Positions 43,813-54,863 are shown, counted from the stretch's first letter. The stretch: 64,000 bases of DNA from Panulirus ornatus (GCF_036320965.1 NC_092271.1:2021121-2085120); one strand, 5' to 3'. The notes: a model not told the origin generated them from the sequence alone. A program made the numbers and translations.

Positions 43813-44212
43813 GGATGACAACAACAGCTACTACAACACCCAGGATGACAACAACAGCTACTACAACACCCAGGATGACAACAGCAGCTACTACAACACC
43901 CAGGATGACAACAGCAGCTACTACAACACCCAGGATGACAACAGCAGCTACTACAACACCCAGGATGACAACAACAGCTACTACAACACCCAGGATGACA
44001 ACAACAGCTACTACAACACCCAGGATGACAACAGCAGCTACTACAACACCCAGGATGACAACAACAGCTACCACAACACCCAGGATGACAACAGCAGCTA
44101 CTACAACACCCAGGATGACAACAACAGCTACTACAACACCCAGGATGACAACAGCAGCTACTACAACACCCAGGATGACAACAGCAGCTACTACAACACC
44201 CAGGATGACTGC
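43813..44212. repeat. 30-bp minisatellite, open in several frames
   Basis: Thirteen units of CAGGATGACAACAACAGCTA plus CTACAACACC. They vary mainly at one A/G site (ACAACA or ACAGCA) and once at CTACTAC/CTACCAC. The period is a multiple of 3, so four frames run through it. On plus these are an Asn/Tyr/Asp-rich decapeptide (NNSYYNTQDD) and a Thr-rich one. On minus they are a Cys-rich one (SCCCHPGCCS) and a Val-rich one. None has a supported start, domain or splice context. I annotate the DNA repeat, not a gene. Confidence 0.9.
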
Positions 44213-45374
44213 TGCTGTTGTAGCTACCACTGTTCTCTTCTTCACAACAGCAGACGCCAGAGCTACATCCCTCCTGACAGAAGCAGATCCAACTACATTT
44301 GTTCCGCTGTGAATGTAGCAGATCCCAGTGATTCCTGTTTACCTTGTGTCTGTCAAGTAAGAAACAGGAGACCTCCTTCACAGATCAACGTCCCACAGAT
44401 TCATCAGCGGGTAGTCCATTCACGTCACCGGCCGTGTCCTCCCTCTGCCGATGTTATATGTCGGGTACTGACTGGCTGGCATTGCCCGCTAGATCTGGGA
44501 AGATGACTTCTAGATGCATGAAATGTCTCATTTATACCAACACAAACCTGAGGCTAGTTTTGTATCAAGCTTGGCATATAGGTTGGTTTAACACAAGATT
44601 CAGTTACTCATCTACACCACTCAAGGAAAAGGCTTCAGCTATACACGTCATTTACGTCAGTTCAGCAATGTAGTTTTTCCTATAACTCCATAACCTCACA
44701 CTTCACATCATACTGCTCAATATGCTACAGATATGACACTTTCTGCACCTATAACCTCTGAACCTGCCATAGGTGTACAGCATCGTTCACCCAGTCTTTC
44801 ACATATATGATATCACCAAATCCTTCTCTCTTGTGTTTGTACGTGGATTACATCCGCTCTGTTGCGTTCCTAGTACCGACCCTTAACTAGACGACTTCTA
44901 CAGTTTATGTTAGTTTTCTAAACCCCACAACCTTACAGTAATAACCACAAGGTAGAGTGTGGTAGAGCAATGATTTTGCCTTACTGATCCAGCATGATAA
45001 GAGGCTCAGCCAACACTGTTAAGGTATTTAAACCCACGTTATCTACAGAGTCGACTTCTGGCTACGTATGGTTCCTTTCACAACGATGGTACATAATCTC
45101 AGAATCAATGTTGTATAATCATCCATGTACGTAACCACACAACACCAACACCCACATATCTTGCCCTCACCATTTTGCACCTCATAGTTCCACCTTCTCA
45201 CATCCCAGTCTGTTCCACAAGCTCCGACTTCTCTAAACTTTGTCTGACTAATACTTTCCCCACCACTCGCCCTTTTTGATCTTTCATGTGCTTGGCAGCT
45301 TATGTTTGTCTATATACTCATTGCTACAGGCTTTAAATTCATCCTGCTTGGAAAAAAGATGAGCGAGAAATGAC
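44213..45374. other. No gene recognised
   Basis: About 1.15 kb without repeats or domains. Short open frames at 44344-44673 continue from the array and show nothing recognisable. Confidence 0.5.
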
Positions 45375-45630
45375 CTGATGTTTTGAAATGGTTTGGTCAC
45401 ATGGAGAGAATGAGTGAGGAAAGATTGACAAAGAGGATATGTGTCAGAGGTGGAGGGAACGAGAAGTGGGAAACCAAATTGGAGGTGGAAAGATGGGGTG
45501 AAAAAGATTTTGAGTGATCGGGGCCTGAACATGCAGGAGGGTGAAAGGCGTGCAAGGAATAGAGTGAATTGGAACGATGTGGTATACCGGGTTCGACGTG
45601 CTGTCAATGGATTGAACCAGGGCATGTGAA
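45375..45630 (+). pseudogene. RTE-like LINE, C-terminal fragment
   Basis: The copy begins at the FGHMERM block ([19 protein letters not shown]) and runs through a [11 protein letters not shown] motif to the end of the protein. One lost base pair group near 45440 shifts the frame, and the usual stop is changed to an Arg codon context. It has no RT motifs. Confidence 0.83.
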
Positions 45631-46036
45631 GCGTCTGGGGTAAACCATGGAAAGTTTTGTGGGGCCTGGATGTGGAGAGGGAGCAGTGGTTTCGGTGTAT
45701 TATACATGAGAGCTCGAGACTGAGTGTGAACAAATGGGGCCTTTGCTGTCTTTTCCTAGCGCTACCTCGCGCACATGCGGGGGGGAGGGGGTTTTCATTT
45801 CATGTGTGGCGGGTTGGCGACGGGAATGAATAAAGGGCAGACAGTATGAATTTTGTACATGTGTATATATGTATATGTCTGTGTGTGTATATATATGTAT
45901 ACGTTGAGATGTATAGGTATGTATATGTGCGTATGTAGACGTGCATGTATATACATGTGTATGTGGGTGGGTTGGGCCATTCTTTCGTCTGTTTCCTTGC
46001 GCTACCTCGCTAACGCGGGAGATAGCGACAAAGTAT
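45605..46036 (+). mobile_element. LINE 3' UTR, long form (reference)
   Basis: After ACCATGGAAAG the UTR continues through about 258 bases missing from the short form. These include a tail-like hairpin half (GCGCTACCTCGC at 45759-45770 with GCGGG at 45777-45781) and an AATAAA at 45829-45834. The GT-rich stretch and the terminal tail hairpin at about 46002-46030 follow. The copy ends in CAAAGTATAAGGAAAATG and meets the Penelope-like element, with no TA tract. Confidence 0.85.
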
Positions 46037-46190
46037 AAGGAAAATGAAAAACTATTAATTCCCAAGTGCACTTTCGAGTAATGATCACATCCGAAGGGGA
46101 TATAATAGAATGAAATAGAAGATGTAGAACAGTGAGTTGATCTACAAAGAAGAAACGTAGCTAAGACGCCATTGGTAAACAAGCGTTACC
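46037..46190 (-). repeat. Terminal direct repeat of the Penelope-like element, 3' copy
   Basis: The plus strand reads GGAAAATGAAAAACTATTAA, then TTCCCAAGTGCACTTTCGAG and AATGATCACATC. The same block recurs at 48708-48790 in the same orientation. Penelope-like elements often carry such pseudo-LTR repeats. The further sequence (GAAACGTAGCTAAGACGCC) is typical of this PLE group as I remember it. Confidence 0.65.
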
Positions 46191-48707
46191 AGATGCTGGT
46201 GTTGTTCGGGTCTGGCATCATGCCAGTCATAGAAGTTTCTATCATGTGGACAAGAAAGGGATCTGTTTATAAATTTTGTCTGAGACGAAGCTATCCAGTT
46301 TGTATTGACCTTCACTAATACTAATGCAATATCAATACAATGGCCATAATTTGAACATGACTAAACAAAGTATTTGATTCTTGTTTTGATATTATGCTAT
46401 AGTTGGTTGTTTGGGCTTTATTCCTATCAAATGCCAGGGTCATTAAGGCTGTAAAGGTAAGCAATATCCACCTACCGAAAAATCTTTAACAACTTCAGGT
46501 ATTAGTGATTATTCTACGACCACATACTCTCTCACTATACATATGGCCCATGTAGTCTTATACTATACGTATGTTGCTTAATTCTAACATAATGATCCTT
46601 ACCACTGTGCCCAACGTAAAATATATTACGGTTTTTACAATGGGATTCTGTAAACACAGCCTGCAGAATTTTCTGGTGAGTTTTTGATTACGGTTATTAT
46701 TAGAGCATTATTATTGCCGAAGGCAGTATTTACATTAAAGGATTAAAGGAACATGGGAAGTAATGTATAATTGTTATCAAAATGGAGAACTAAAAGGTTC
46801 TTGCTGTGAAGGGAAGGTATGGGTTCAACTCTGTAAAACGATTTCTTTGCCAACTTAAAGGATCTATCAATGAAAGATCTAGGATGCTTTAACTTGGATC
46901 CAATAGAGTACATCTTATCAAACTCATCAATAGATTCTGGACTCCATATACGTAATTTTCCTAAGGAATGCGAATAATTTAACTCCATCATGTTGAGGTG
47001 AATAATGATAGATATATGAAGCAACATTGATAGGTTTTCTGTATAGGCTAATTCTAAACTTGTAACATCCCTATGGATCATGCAATCTTAAAATGGTAGC
47101 ACACAGTTATTTCCCCCTTCCACAGTAAAGTTGATGGAAAGTACTGAATTGTTAAGGAAAGGGGAAAATGTTTTTAAATTTTCGTTTGTTGGCCAAACAC
47201 AAAGAATATCATCTACATACCTAAAACAAATTGCATTAGAAGGTAAGATATCCTTTGGTAACTTTGATTCAATGAATTCTATGTAAAGATTACTTGACAA
47301 CTGGTGAAAGATGGTTACGCATTGCCATACCAAATTTCTGAGCATACTATTCTCCACTGAACTAAGATACACAGTTTTATACAAAATTTTATCACTCTAA
47401 TAAACACAGAATTTGAAACAGGAAAATCCATGTCATCAAATACATCAACCAAATATTCTAAGATGTCATCAACTGAAACTTTTGTGAACAGAGATGAAAC
47501 ATGAAACCTAACCAGTTTGAAATCAAAATTATCATTGATATCATTAACCTTGTTATCTAAATCAACATCGTTCATGATATTAGAATTTGATATCTTACCT
47601 ACTAATGGGTTTAATGAGGCAACTAACCATTTTGATAATTTATATGTGATGGAGCCTACTGAACTCACTATGGGCCTTGCCGGGAAATTTGGTTTATGTG
47701 TTTTCATAAGTCAATACATATGTGGCAATAAAGGAGACAATGATGTAAATCTTTTGATGCGAGAACCATTACCTTTCAACAACAACTTCAGTGTTTTAGT
47801 AAAATGAAAATTAACTTCTGTGGGATTTTCACTGAGTTTAGAGTATGTTTTATCATCACATAAATGATCGTTCATTTATAACAAATAACTAACTGTGTCC
47901 ATAATTACAACTGTGTTAGCGTTATCTGCTTTAGTAATATGTACATCATTATTTTTCTAATCATGAATAGAAAAGAAGAACCTTTTTTGACAATTTGGAA
48001 CCACTGGTTTTGACAGACTGGCATACATTACGCCTTCACAAATGTTCACTTCATCATTGGATAATTTACCGTACTTTCCCAAATAACACAATGTTCTTGC
48101 AATGTCTGCACAATTAACTTCTTTGTTAGAGTATACAAAATCTAATCCATAGCCTAGGCCACAAAAGTGAATCCTTTTCAAATAGTTTATTGGAAAGCTT
48201 CACCACAAAGGAAGAGCTTGTGTTCTCAGTACAATCACAGTTTTTCAATAACATGGTCTAACGTGCAGTTCAGTTTCCTTTGACGCCTATTGCGTTCACA
48301 TCTTAACCTGTTATAGCGGTAGTCCAACATACGGTTCATCCATTGTTCCGGTACAGCCATTTGAAAGGCGCGGTTTTACTCTCTTGAAACGCGAAAAGCC
48401 TCCTCCATCTCATTCCTCGTTAGTTCAATGTGTTTCTTCAAAATCACATTGAGATTCATCAAATGGTCGACCAAACAGTGACAATAACCATTGCGACGGG
48501 ATGGATCTTGGAAACACTTGTTCATCGAAGCATCTCTTAAGATATCGAAATCGTAGCTTCAGTTTGTGGGCCTTGATTACCGATTTAGAATAAGCAGTAA
48601 CGCAGGGGGGGAAGTCCAGGCGAGCTCGTAGAAAAGCAGTGGAAGCGCCTTGTGGTATCCATGTTGCGAGAGGTCACAGTGGTGCGTGTGATCTATTATA
48701 TCCATAA

Positions 48708-48795
48708 AACCACAGGAAAATGGAACAATAAGTTCCCGAGAGCATTTTCGTATAATGATCACATCGTAAAGGAAGATACAAATATGAGATAAAGG
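48708..48795 (-). repeat. Terminal direct repeat of the Penelope-like element, 5' copy
   Basis: GGAAAATGGAACAATAAGTT, then CCCGAGAGCATTTTCGTATA and ATGATCACATC, match 46037-46075 at about three quarters identity in the same orientation. The match fades after about 48790. Confidence 0.62.
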
Positions 48796-48867
48796 ATTAT
48801 TGCCCCTAGTCTTCAGCATCCTGTGGTACTAAGAATCTCTGTGTTTCTGCCTGACTCTTCTGCCAAT

Positions 48868-48868
<1 letters not shown>

Positions 48869-48942
<74 letters not shown>

Positions 48943-48955
48943 GGGGGGGGGGGGG
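48869..48955. repeat. (GT)n followed by a run of 16 G
   Basis: About 70 bases of GT end in GGGGGGGGGGGGGGGG at 48940-48955. It lies between the PLE and the Jockey-like LINE. Confidence 0.96.
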
Positions 48956-49089
48956 CTCTAGCAGTAATAGTACTGGCCCCTCCCATGACCTTCCTCTTTT
49001 TCTATTTACTATACCAATGATCGCCGTCTTATAGCTCTAGTAACCTTTCCTTTGTTGAAAACCATCTGTCTAGTTACCTCTCTCTAATA

Positions 49090-51730
49090 TGTACTTCTCT
49101 CTGATACACAGTTGTCTGATGATGTGTTCACTAGTGCCTTTGTCATATCTCCACTCACGATCCCAGTTCAAAGGTGGTGTTTGTGCTTATTCCAACATCA
49201 ACACACCTGTTGCACGCCTCAGTGACCTTGAGTCTCCAAACTTTGATGTTAAGTAGCTCAAGGTCTGTCTCCCTACTACCACACTCTTCCTCTGTTTCCC
49301 CTATTGCTCTCCTAATTCTACAAATTCTATATCATTCTTCGACTGTCTAAACTCCTGCCATGAGACTGTGACATCCTTTCACCCTCAAGCCGAGCTCCTG
49401 TACCTCGGGGATTTCAACGTTCACCATAGGGAATGGTTGAACTCCGCCCATACGGATGGTGGAGGATATGAAGCCTTCACTTTCGCCATAATGATTTGGA
49501 ACAAATTATCTCCCACCTACCCATATCCCTGACGCTGTGACCATTCCCCTGAAATTCTGGATTTGTTTTTCATCTCTAGTCCATCCCACTGTAAATGCAC
49601 AGTTTCGCCTCCAATTGGTTCATCTGATTACACTCATAAATGTATCTCATGTAACGGCACCTCCCCCTCCAGCAGCACCGTCTAAGCGTAAATACCGACA
49701 CCTCAACAAAGCTGACTGCAGTAACTTACGTATATCCTTTTCTGACTTTCCTTTGTTAAATTACTGTCTCTTATGTGGTGATGCTTCTGTCACCGCCGGA
49801 CGCATAGCAGAGGTCATTCTTGCGGGAATGGAAGCATTTATCCCCTCCTCCTCCAAGACGACTTCGTCATCCAGTCCATGGCTCAACCGTTCCTGTTATG
49901 AGGCCATTCAGACAAGGGATCAGGCATATCGGGGTTGGGAAACCTTTCCTTCCTCTGGCTCCCAATCAGCTTTTATCACTGGTCGTAATCGCTGCAAGCA
50001 CGCTATCCGTGAGGCGAAGCGTTCCTTTATTCAAAGAAAGTGTGATAACCTCTCCTTGTCATCCACTGATATGTCTTTCTGGTCTTTAGCTAAGAGGATC
50101 TCTAACAACTTCTGTCGCTCAACCTTTCCTTCCCTTTTCTGTTCCGACTGTACTATAGCTGTCTCTCCCGTAGACAAAGAAACTCTCTTTGGTTCCATTT
50201 TCTCCTTTAACTCCACCTTGGACGACTCTAATATTCATTCATCCCCTGGTGATGCTCATACTGATCCTATGCCTCTTCTCGTAATTTCTTTTTATCTATT
50301 CCAAAAAGTGTACTGAAAGAGTGTGCCTCTGAACTTGCACCTGCGCTTCCTCGTCTTATTCGTTTCTGTTTAAAACCAAAACTTTTCCATTTCCTTGGAA
50401 GCATGTGTTGATACATCCCATCCCTGAGACGGGTGACCGTTCTGACCCTCTAACTATCGTCCTGTTGGTTTGACATTTACCATTTCCAAGTCCTTGAATC
50501 CATCCTCAACTCTCGTATCCTTAAACATCTCGAAAGATTCCTAGTGATATTCTTTCGTATCTTATTAATGTCTGGTAATAAATCATTAAAAATTTTGGGA
50601 AGTCATGTGTAGTTGCCATTGACATATCAAAGGCTTTCGACAGGGTGTGGCATTGGGGTCTCATCTCTAAGCTCCACCTTTTTGGCTTCCCTCCCTCACT
50701 TTGATACTTTATATATTGCTTTCTCTCCAGCCAATCTATCTTAGCGGTTGTTGACGGATTAGCCTCCCCCTTTTATTTATCAGCAGCGGTGTCCCTCAAG
50801 CTTCTGTCCTGTTTCCTACACTTTTTTACCCTTTTTTCAACCATTTCTTTTCCTCCACAAATATTCCAATGCACTAATAAACTGACGACTCAACACTACT
50901 TTCATCAACATCTTTCAATTCTGCTCCCTCTCCTCTCACTCGGTCTGCACCTTGTCTTAGCACAGCTTCCTCAATAAAGCCAAAATTGGACGGGATATCT
51001 CACTGGGGTAGACAAAATCTTGCTAGGTTAAATGCCTCCAAACCCAATTTCTACCCATCACTTTATTGAAAACTCCCCACAACTCTCGTCTCCTTTGGCG
51101 TTCTGTAATTCCACCTCTTGACTCAATAAACGTACTTGGTGTCACTGCAACATCCGCCCTTTCTTGGAAACCCCGCATTACAGGAATAGCTAAGTCTGCC
51201 TCTAAGGAACTGGTTGTCCTGTATAGATGTCGAAACGTCTGTACTGAACAGTTGCTCAGTTTATACAAGAGATTGATTCGTCCTTGTGTGGAGTACTGCT
51301 CTCACATTTGGGGTGGTTTTAACTCTGCATGCTTACTTGAGTTGAGTTTAAAGCAATCCGACTTATAAACTGTCCCATTTTAACATCTATATTTGCCCCT
51401 TGCCCTGCGCCGCAATGTTGCTTCATTTTCCCTCTTCTATAGGTATTACTTTGGCTTTTACTCGCGAGAGCTGGCTGGTTGTGTGCCCTCCACCACTAGC
51501 TAGACCACGCAATACTAGGCAAGCTGCTGCGTCACATGATTGCTGTGTGGCCATCGGCAACTCATGTTTGGGCCGTTTTAATTCCTGCTTCTCTCCCTAA
51601 ACCTCGATATTCGGAGGTCTCCACCTTCTCATGTCTTCCAAGTAACTATAACTTGGCACATTTCAAAAGACAAGCCTTTCACTTTCTCCAGAATTCGTAA
51701 ATACTTTCCCTTGTCTTTTCTTCGTCCGTT
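49090..51730 (+). pseudogene. Jockey-like LINE, endonuclease to C-terminus, decayed
   Basis: The order of motifs is that of a Jockey-type ORF2. The endonuclease at about 49150-49640 shows GGVCAYSN, LYLGDFNVHHREWLNSAHTD, LDLFF and SSDY where SSDH is expected. A linker at about 49660-50270 has PWLNRSCYEAI, REAKRSFIQRKCDNLS and SFWSLAKRISNN. RT fragments follow, with AIDISKAFDRVWHWGL at about 50615 and SSGVPQAS at about 50780. The post-RT region at 51066-51400 has VTATSALSWKPRITGIAK and RLIRPCVEYCSHIWGG. Stops and frameshifts are frequent (for example, LWLK reads stop-LK near 49256) and the FADD region is not recognisable. It is old, unrelated to the RTE-like cluster, and inactive. Confidence 0.82.
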
Positions 51731-51739
51731 TTATGATTC

Positions 51740-52600
51740 TCTCTATATTTCAATCAATGTGGACTATTTCCATGACTGGACCCAACAACATTAATAGGAA
51801 ACAATTTTTCCATAGTTTATGGTATTGCTCGTGATCTAGTATTGATTGGTTGTTTGACGTAATAGAACTTTTTGCTTTCAATGATGTTTTCCAAGATGGA
51901 GAAAGTCATTTTTATAGAGAGAAATTTGGTCATGCCACGGGAAATTCCGTTGGTCCTACCCTCAGCAAGTTTGTCATGAAATACTTTGAGAATGAGATTC
52001 TAACTTCAGTCAGCCATCATCCAAAAATCTGTCTTAGGTATGTTGATGATGTGTGGTCTTTATGGCCATCTTTCTAAAATTGTGATGTCTTTTTTAATGA
52101 GTTACATAACATTTATCCCAACATCAAAGTTCAAGATTGAGTGGCAAAACGAAGGCAAATTGCCTTTTCTTTATGTGTTGATAACTAGGAAATTTGATCA
52201 ATTATCTTTCAGATCTACTGGAAACCCACCAACGTTTATAGTTAGAGTCATCATTTTTCAGTACCTGATTCCTCTGTTAAAATGTCTGTAGTTATGTCTA
52301 GGTTTTTAAGGGCACTACGGATATGTGATCCCGTAAGTCTGGCAGATGAATGTAGTCATATAAGACGTATCTTTAGGCAGTTATATTATCCTAAGTGGCT
52401 TGTAAACTAGGCTAACTGGAAAGCTGGGAGGACATTCTATGCATCTAGTAATAAAGATATGGAAAGGGATGATAGTTTTGAATATTTGTATCCTATTCTC
52501 CTAACTTAGCTAATGTAAGAGAGGTACAAAAAACAGTACTTTTAATGTTGCATTGTATCATAATGAGTAAGACCTCATCTAAAAGTAAGCCAAATTATAT
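51740..52600 (+). pseudogene. Penelope-like element, RT fragment
   Basis: The copy is 5'-truncated in the RT palm. A first frame (51850-52077) has FYREKFGHATGNSVGPTLS and LRYVDDVWSLWPS, with the catalytic Asp pair at about 52042-52047. A frameshift leads to 52040-52291 (YITFIPTSKFKIEWQNEGKL), followed by diverged post-RT sequence. It is a different, independent insertion from the minus-strand PLE at 46037-48795 and is oriented the opposite way. Confidence 0.83.
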
Positions 52601-52605
52601 AAAAG

Positions 52606-53004
52606 ATGAGTGTTTACGCTTTAAACTGTAAGGTATGTAAAGATGTATACATTGGTCAGACCGGTAAAACTGTACCTGAGAGATGCTATTGGCACCGTCA
52701 TTCAGTATGCAGGGATGACCATAGAAATACGATCGTTAGAACCTGTCATGAAAACGATTACCCTGTAGACCTTAACAACCCAGTCACATTGTACCCCTCA
52801 TCTGATTATGCTGACTGTAACGTAGCTGAATCTTTCTTAATTGCTAATACTAAGAACTTTGATTTGTCTGTAGGTAACATTACAGCACATCCCATTATCA
52901 ACCAAATCTTCATGAAAGAATTATCAAGAACAGATAACATAAGAAAAATAGTTAAACACACATCTCGTTACCAAGGCCAACCTCCCCCTCACAACCCCAC
53001 TTAA
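52606..53004 (+). CDS. Penelope-like element GIY-YIG endonuclease domain, open fragment
   Basis: A 132-codon frame with the hallmarks of the C-terminal nuclease of Penelope-like elements. It has a CxxC pair (Cys8, Cys11) just before the domain, VYIG at residues 14-17 (the second half of the GIY-YIG signature), Arg26 following KTVPER, a His-rich stretch (WHRHSVC, 29-35), and Glu75 in AESFLI with Asn81 downstream. The domain nicks DNA for target-primed insertion. It is the 3' end of the same element as 51740-52600. The upstream RT is frameshifted, so this is a readable fragment rather than a working gene. The start Met is simply the first in the open stretch. Confidence 0.8.
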   Translation: MSVYALNCKVCKDVYIGQTGKTVPERCYWHRHSVCRDDHRNTIVRTCHENDYPVDLNNPVTLYPSSDYADCNVAESFLIANTKNFDLSVGNITAHPIINQIFMKELSRTDNIRKIVKHTSRYQGQPPPHNPT

Positions 53005-53034
53005 TCAAACGGACCCTACCACCCCCCCTCCCCC

Positions 53035-53035
<1 letters not shown>

Positions 53036-53084
<49 letters not shown>

Positions 53085-53086
53085 AC
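53036..53086. repeat. (CA)n microsatellite
   Basis: About 45 bases of CA after a C-rich stretch. It separates the Penelope-like fragment from the old LINE fragment. Confidence 0.95.
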
Positions 53087-53325
53087 TTTCCTTTTAACGG
53101 TCTTTCTCCTCATGGCCAGGTGCATAAACAGTGTTAATCACCAATATCTATCCATCCATTTCCATTTTTTCTCAAATCAATCTATATACTTCTTAACACT
53201 CGATCACACACTGCCACAACTTCTACTGTAAGAGTAACGCTGCTCCCTCCTTAGCTCTTGTCCTTTCTTCCAACCCCTTATTTTCGCCTAAGACTTTTGC
53301 AAAGAATTTTTCCCCTTTACCTTTA
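53087..53325 (-). pseudogene. Old LINE endonuclease fragment, left part
   Basis: On the minus strand it follows the endonuclease N-terminal half of the RTE-like family (GERTRAREG to GAYAPGHEKKD region) at only about three quarters identity, with indels. It is interrupted at 53325 by a younger LINE and resumes at 54864. Confidence 0.75.
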
Positions 53326-54861
53326 CCATTGTACAAAGGCAAAGGGGATAAGAGTGAGTGCTCAAATTACAGAGGTATAAGTTTGTTGAGTATTCCTGGT
53401 AAATTATATGGAAGGGTATTGACTGAGAGGGTGAAGGCATGTACAGAGCATCAGATTGGGGAAGAGCAGTGTGGTTTCAGAAGTGGTAGAGGATGTGTGG
53501 ATCAGGTGTTTGCTTTGAAGAATGTATGTGAGAAATACTTAGAAAAGCAAATGGATTTGTGTGTAGCACTTATGGATCTGGAGAAGGCATATCATAGAGT
53601 TGATAGAGATGCTCTGTGGAAGGTATTAAGAATATATGGTGTGAGAGGCAAGTTGTTAGAAGCAATGAAAAGTTTTTATCGAGGATGTAAGGCGTGTGTA
53701 CGTGTAGGAAGAGAGGAAAGTGATTGGTTCTCAGTGAATGTAGGTTTGCGGCAGGGGTGTGTGATGTGTCCATGGTTGTTTAATTTGTTTATGGATGGGG
53801 TTGTTAGGGAGGTGAATGCAAGAGTTTTGGAAAGAGGGGCAAGTATGAAGTCTGTTGGGGATGAGAGAGCTTGGGAAGTGAGTCAGTTGTTGTTCGCTGA
53901 TGATACAGCGTTGGTGGCTGATTCATGTGAGAAACTGCAGAAGCTGGTGACTGAGTTTAGTAAAGTGTGTGAAAGAAGAAAGTTAAGAGTAAATGTGAAT
54001 AAGAGCAAGGTTATTAGGTACAGTAGGGTTGAGGGTCAAGTCAATTGGGAGGTAAGTTTGAATGGAGAAAAACTGGAGGAAGTAAAGTGTTTTAGATATC
54101 TGGGAGTGGATCTGGCAGCGGATGGAAGCATGGAAGCGGAAGTGGATCATAGGGTGGGGGAGGGGGCGAAAATTCTGGGAGCCTTGAAGAATGTGTGGAA
54201 GTCGAGAACATTATCTCGGAAAGCAAAAATGGGTATGTTTGAAGGAATAGTGGTTCCAACAATGTTGTATGGTTGCGAGGCGTGGGCTATGGATAGAGTT
54301 GTGCGCAGGAGGATGGATGTGCTGGAAATGAGATGTTTGAGGACAATGTGTGGTGTGAGGTGGTTTGATCGAGTAAGTAACGTAAGGGTAAGAGAGATGT
54401 GTGGAAATAAAAAGAGCGTGATTGAGAGAGCAGAAGAGGGTGTTTTGAAATGGTTTGGGCACATGGAGAGAATGAGTGAGGAAAGATTGACCAAGAGGAT
54501 ATATGTGTCGGAGGTGGGGGGGGGGAACGAGGAGAAGTGGGAGACCAAATTGGCGGTGGAAAGATAGAGTGAAAAAGATTTTGTGTGATCGGGGCCTGAA
54601 CATGCAGGAGGGTGAAAGGAGGGCAAGGAATAGAGTGAATTGGAGCGATGTGGTATACCGGGGTTGACGTGCTGTCAGTGGATTGAATCAGGGCATGTGA
54701 AACGTCTGGGGTAAACCATGGAAATCTGTGTAGGTATGTATATTTGCGTGTGTGGACGTATGTATATACATGTGTATGGGGGTGGGTTGGGCCATTTCTT
54801 TCGTCTGTTTCCTTGCGCTACCTCGCAAACGCGGGAGACAGCGACAAAGCAAGAAAAAAAA
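53326..54861 (+). pseudogene. RTE-like LINE nested in an older copy, RT to 3' tail
   Basis: The copy starts in the RT ([18 protein letters not shown]) and stays open for 412 codons (53329-54567), with the AYDRVD position changed to [17 protein letters not shown] and FADD. The change of the first catalytic Asp to His should abolish RT activity. A G-run expanded to 10 G near 54516 shifts the frame, and a TAG follows at about 54564. The 3' UTR is the short form (54666-54861). It ends in the tail hairpin and a plain A-run, without TA. The 6-7 bp ACCTTTA on both sides (53319-53325 and about 54862-54868) is a target-site duplication. Confidence 0.9.
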
Positions 54862-54863
54862 AA

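Larger units (their letters stand above)
46037..48795 (-). pseudogene. Penelope-like element, N-terminus, RT and GIY-YIG remnant, decayed
   Basis: Read on the minus strand. The N-terminal region lies at about 48600-47960 (CGLGYGLDF). The RT start at 47707-47315 has KTHKPNFPARPIVSS, the conserved PLE PIVS block, and VSSLFTKVSVDD. The RT core at 47384-47088 has FRYVDDILCVWP at about 47190-47225, with the catalytic Asp pair. The post-RT region lies at 47081-46743. A GIY-YIG remnant at about 46630-46540 reads NIFYVGHSGK with a following Arg and His before a stop. Frameshifts separate the pieces. PLEs combine an RT related to telomerase with a GIY-YIG nickase. All motifs are visible, but the copy is dead. 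Confidence 0.85.

Noticed and set aside
53087..54861. 5' inversion similar to 19373-21800
   Set aside because: The inverted part is far more diverged than the direct part and continues beyond the insertion with a target-site duplication, so it is a nested insertion and not twin priming.
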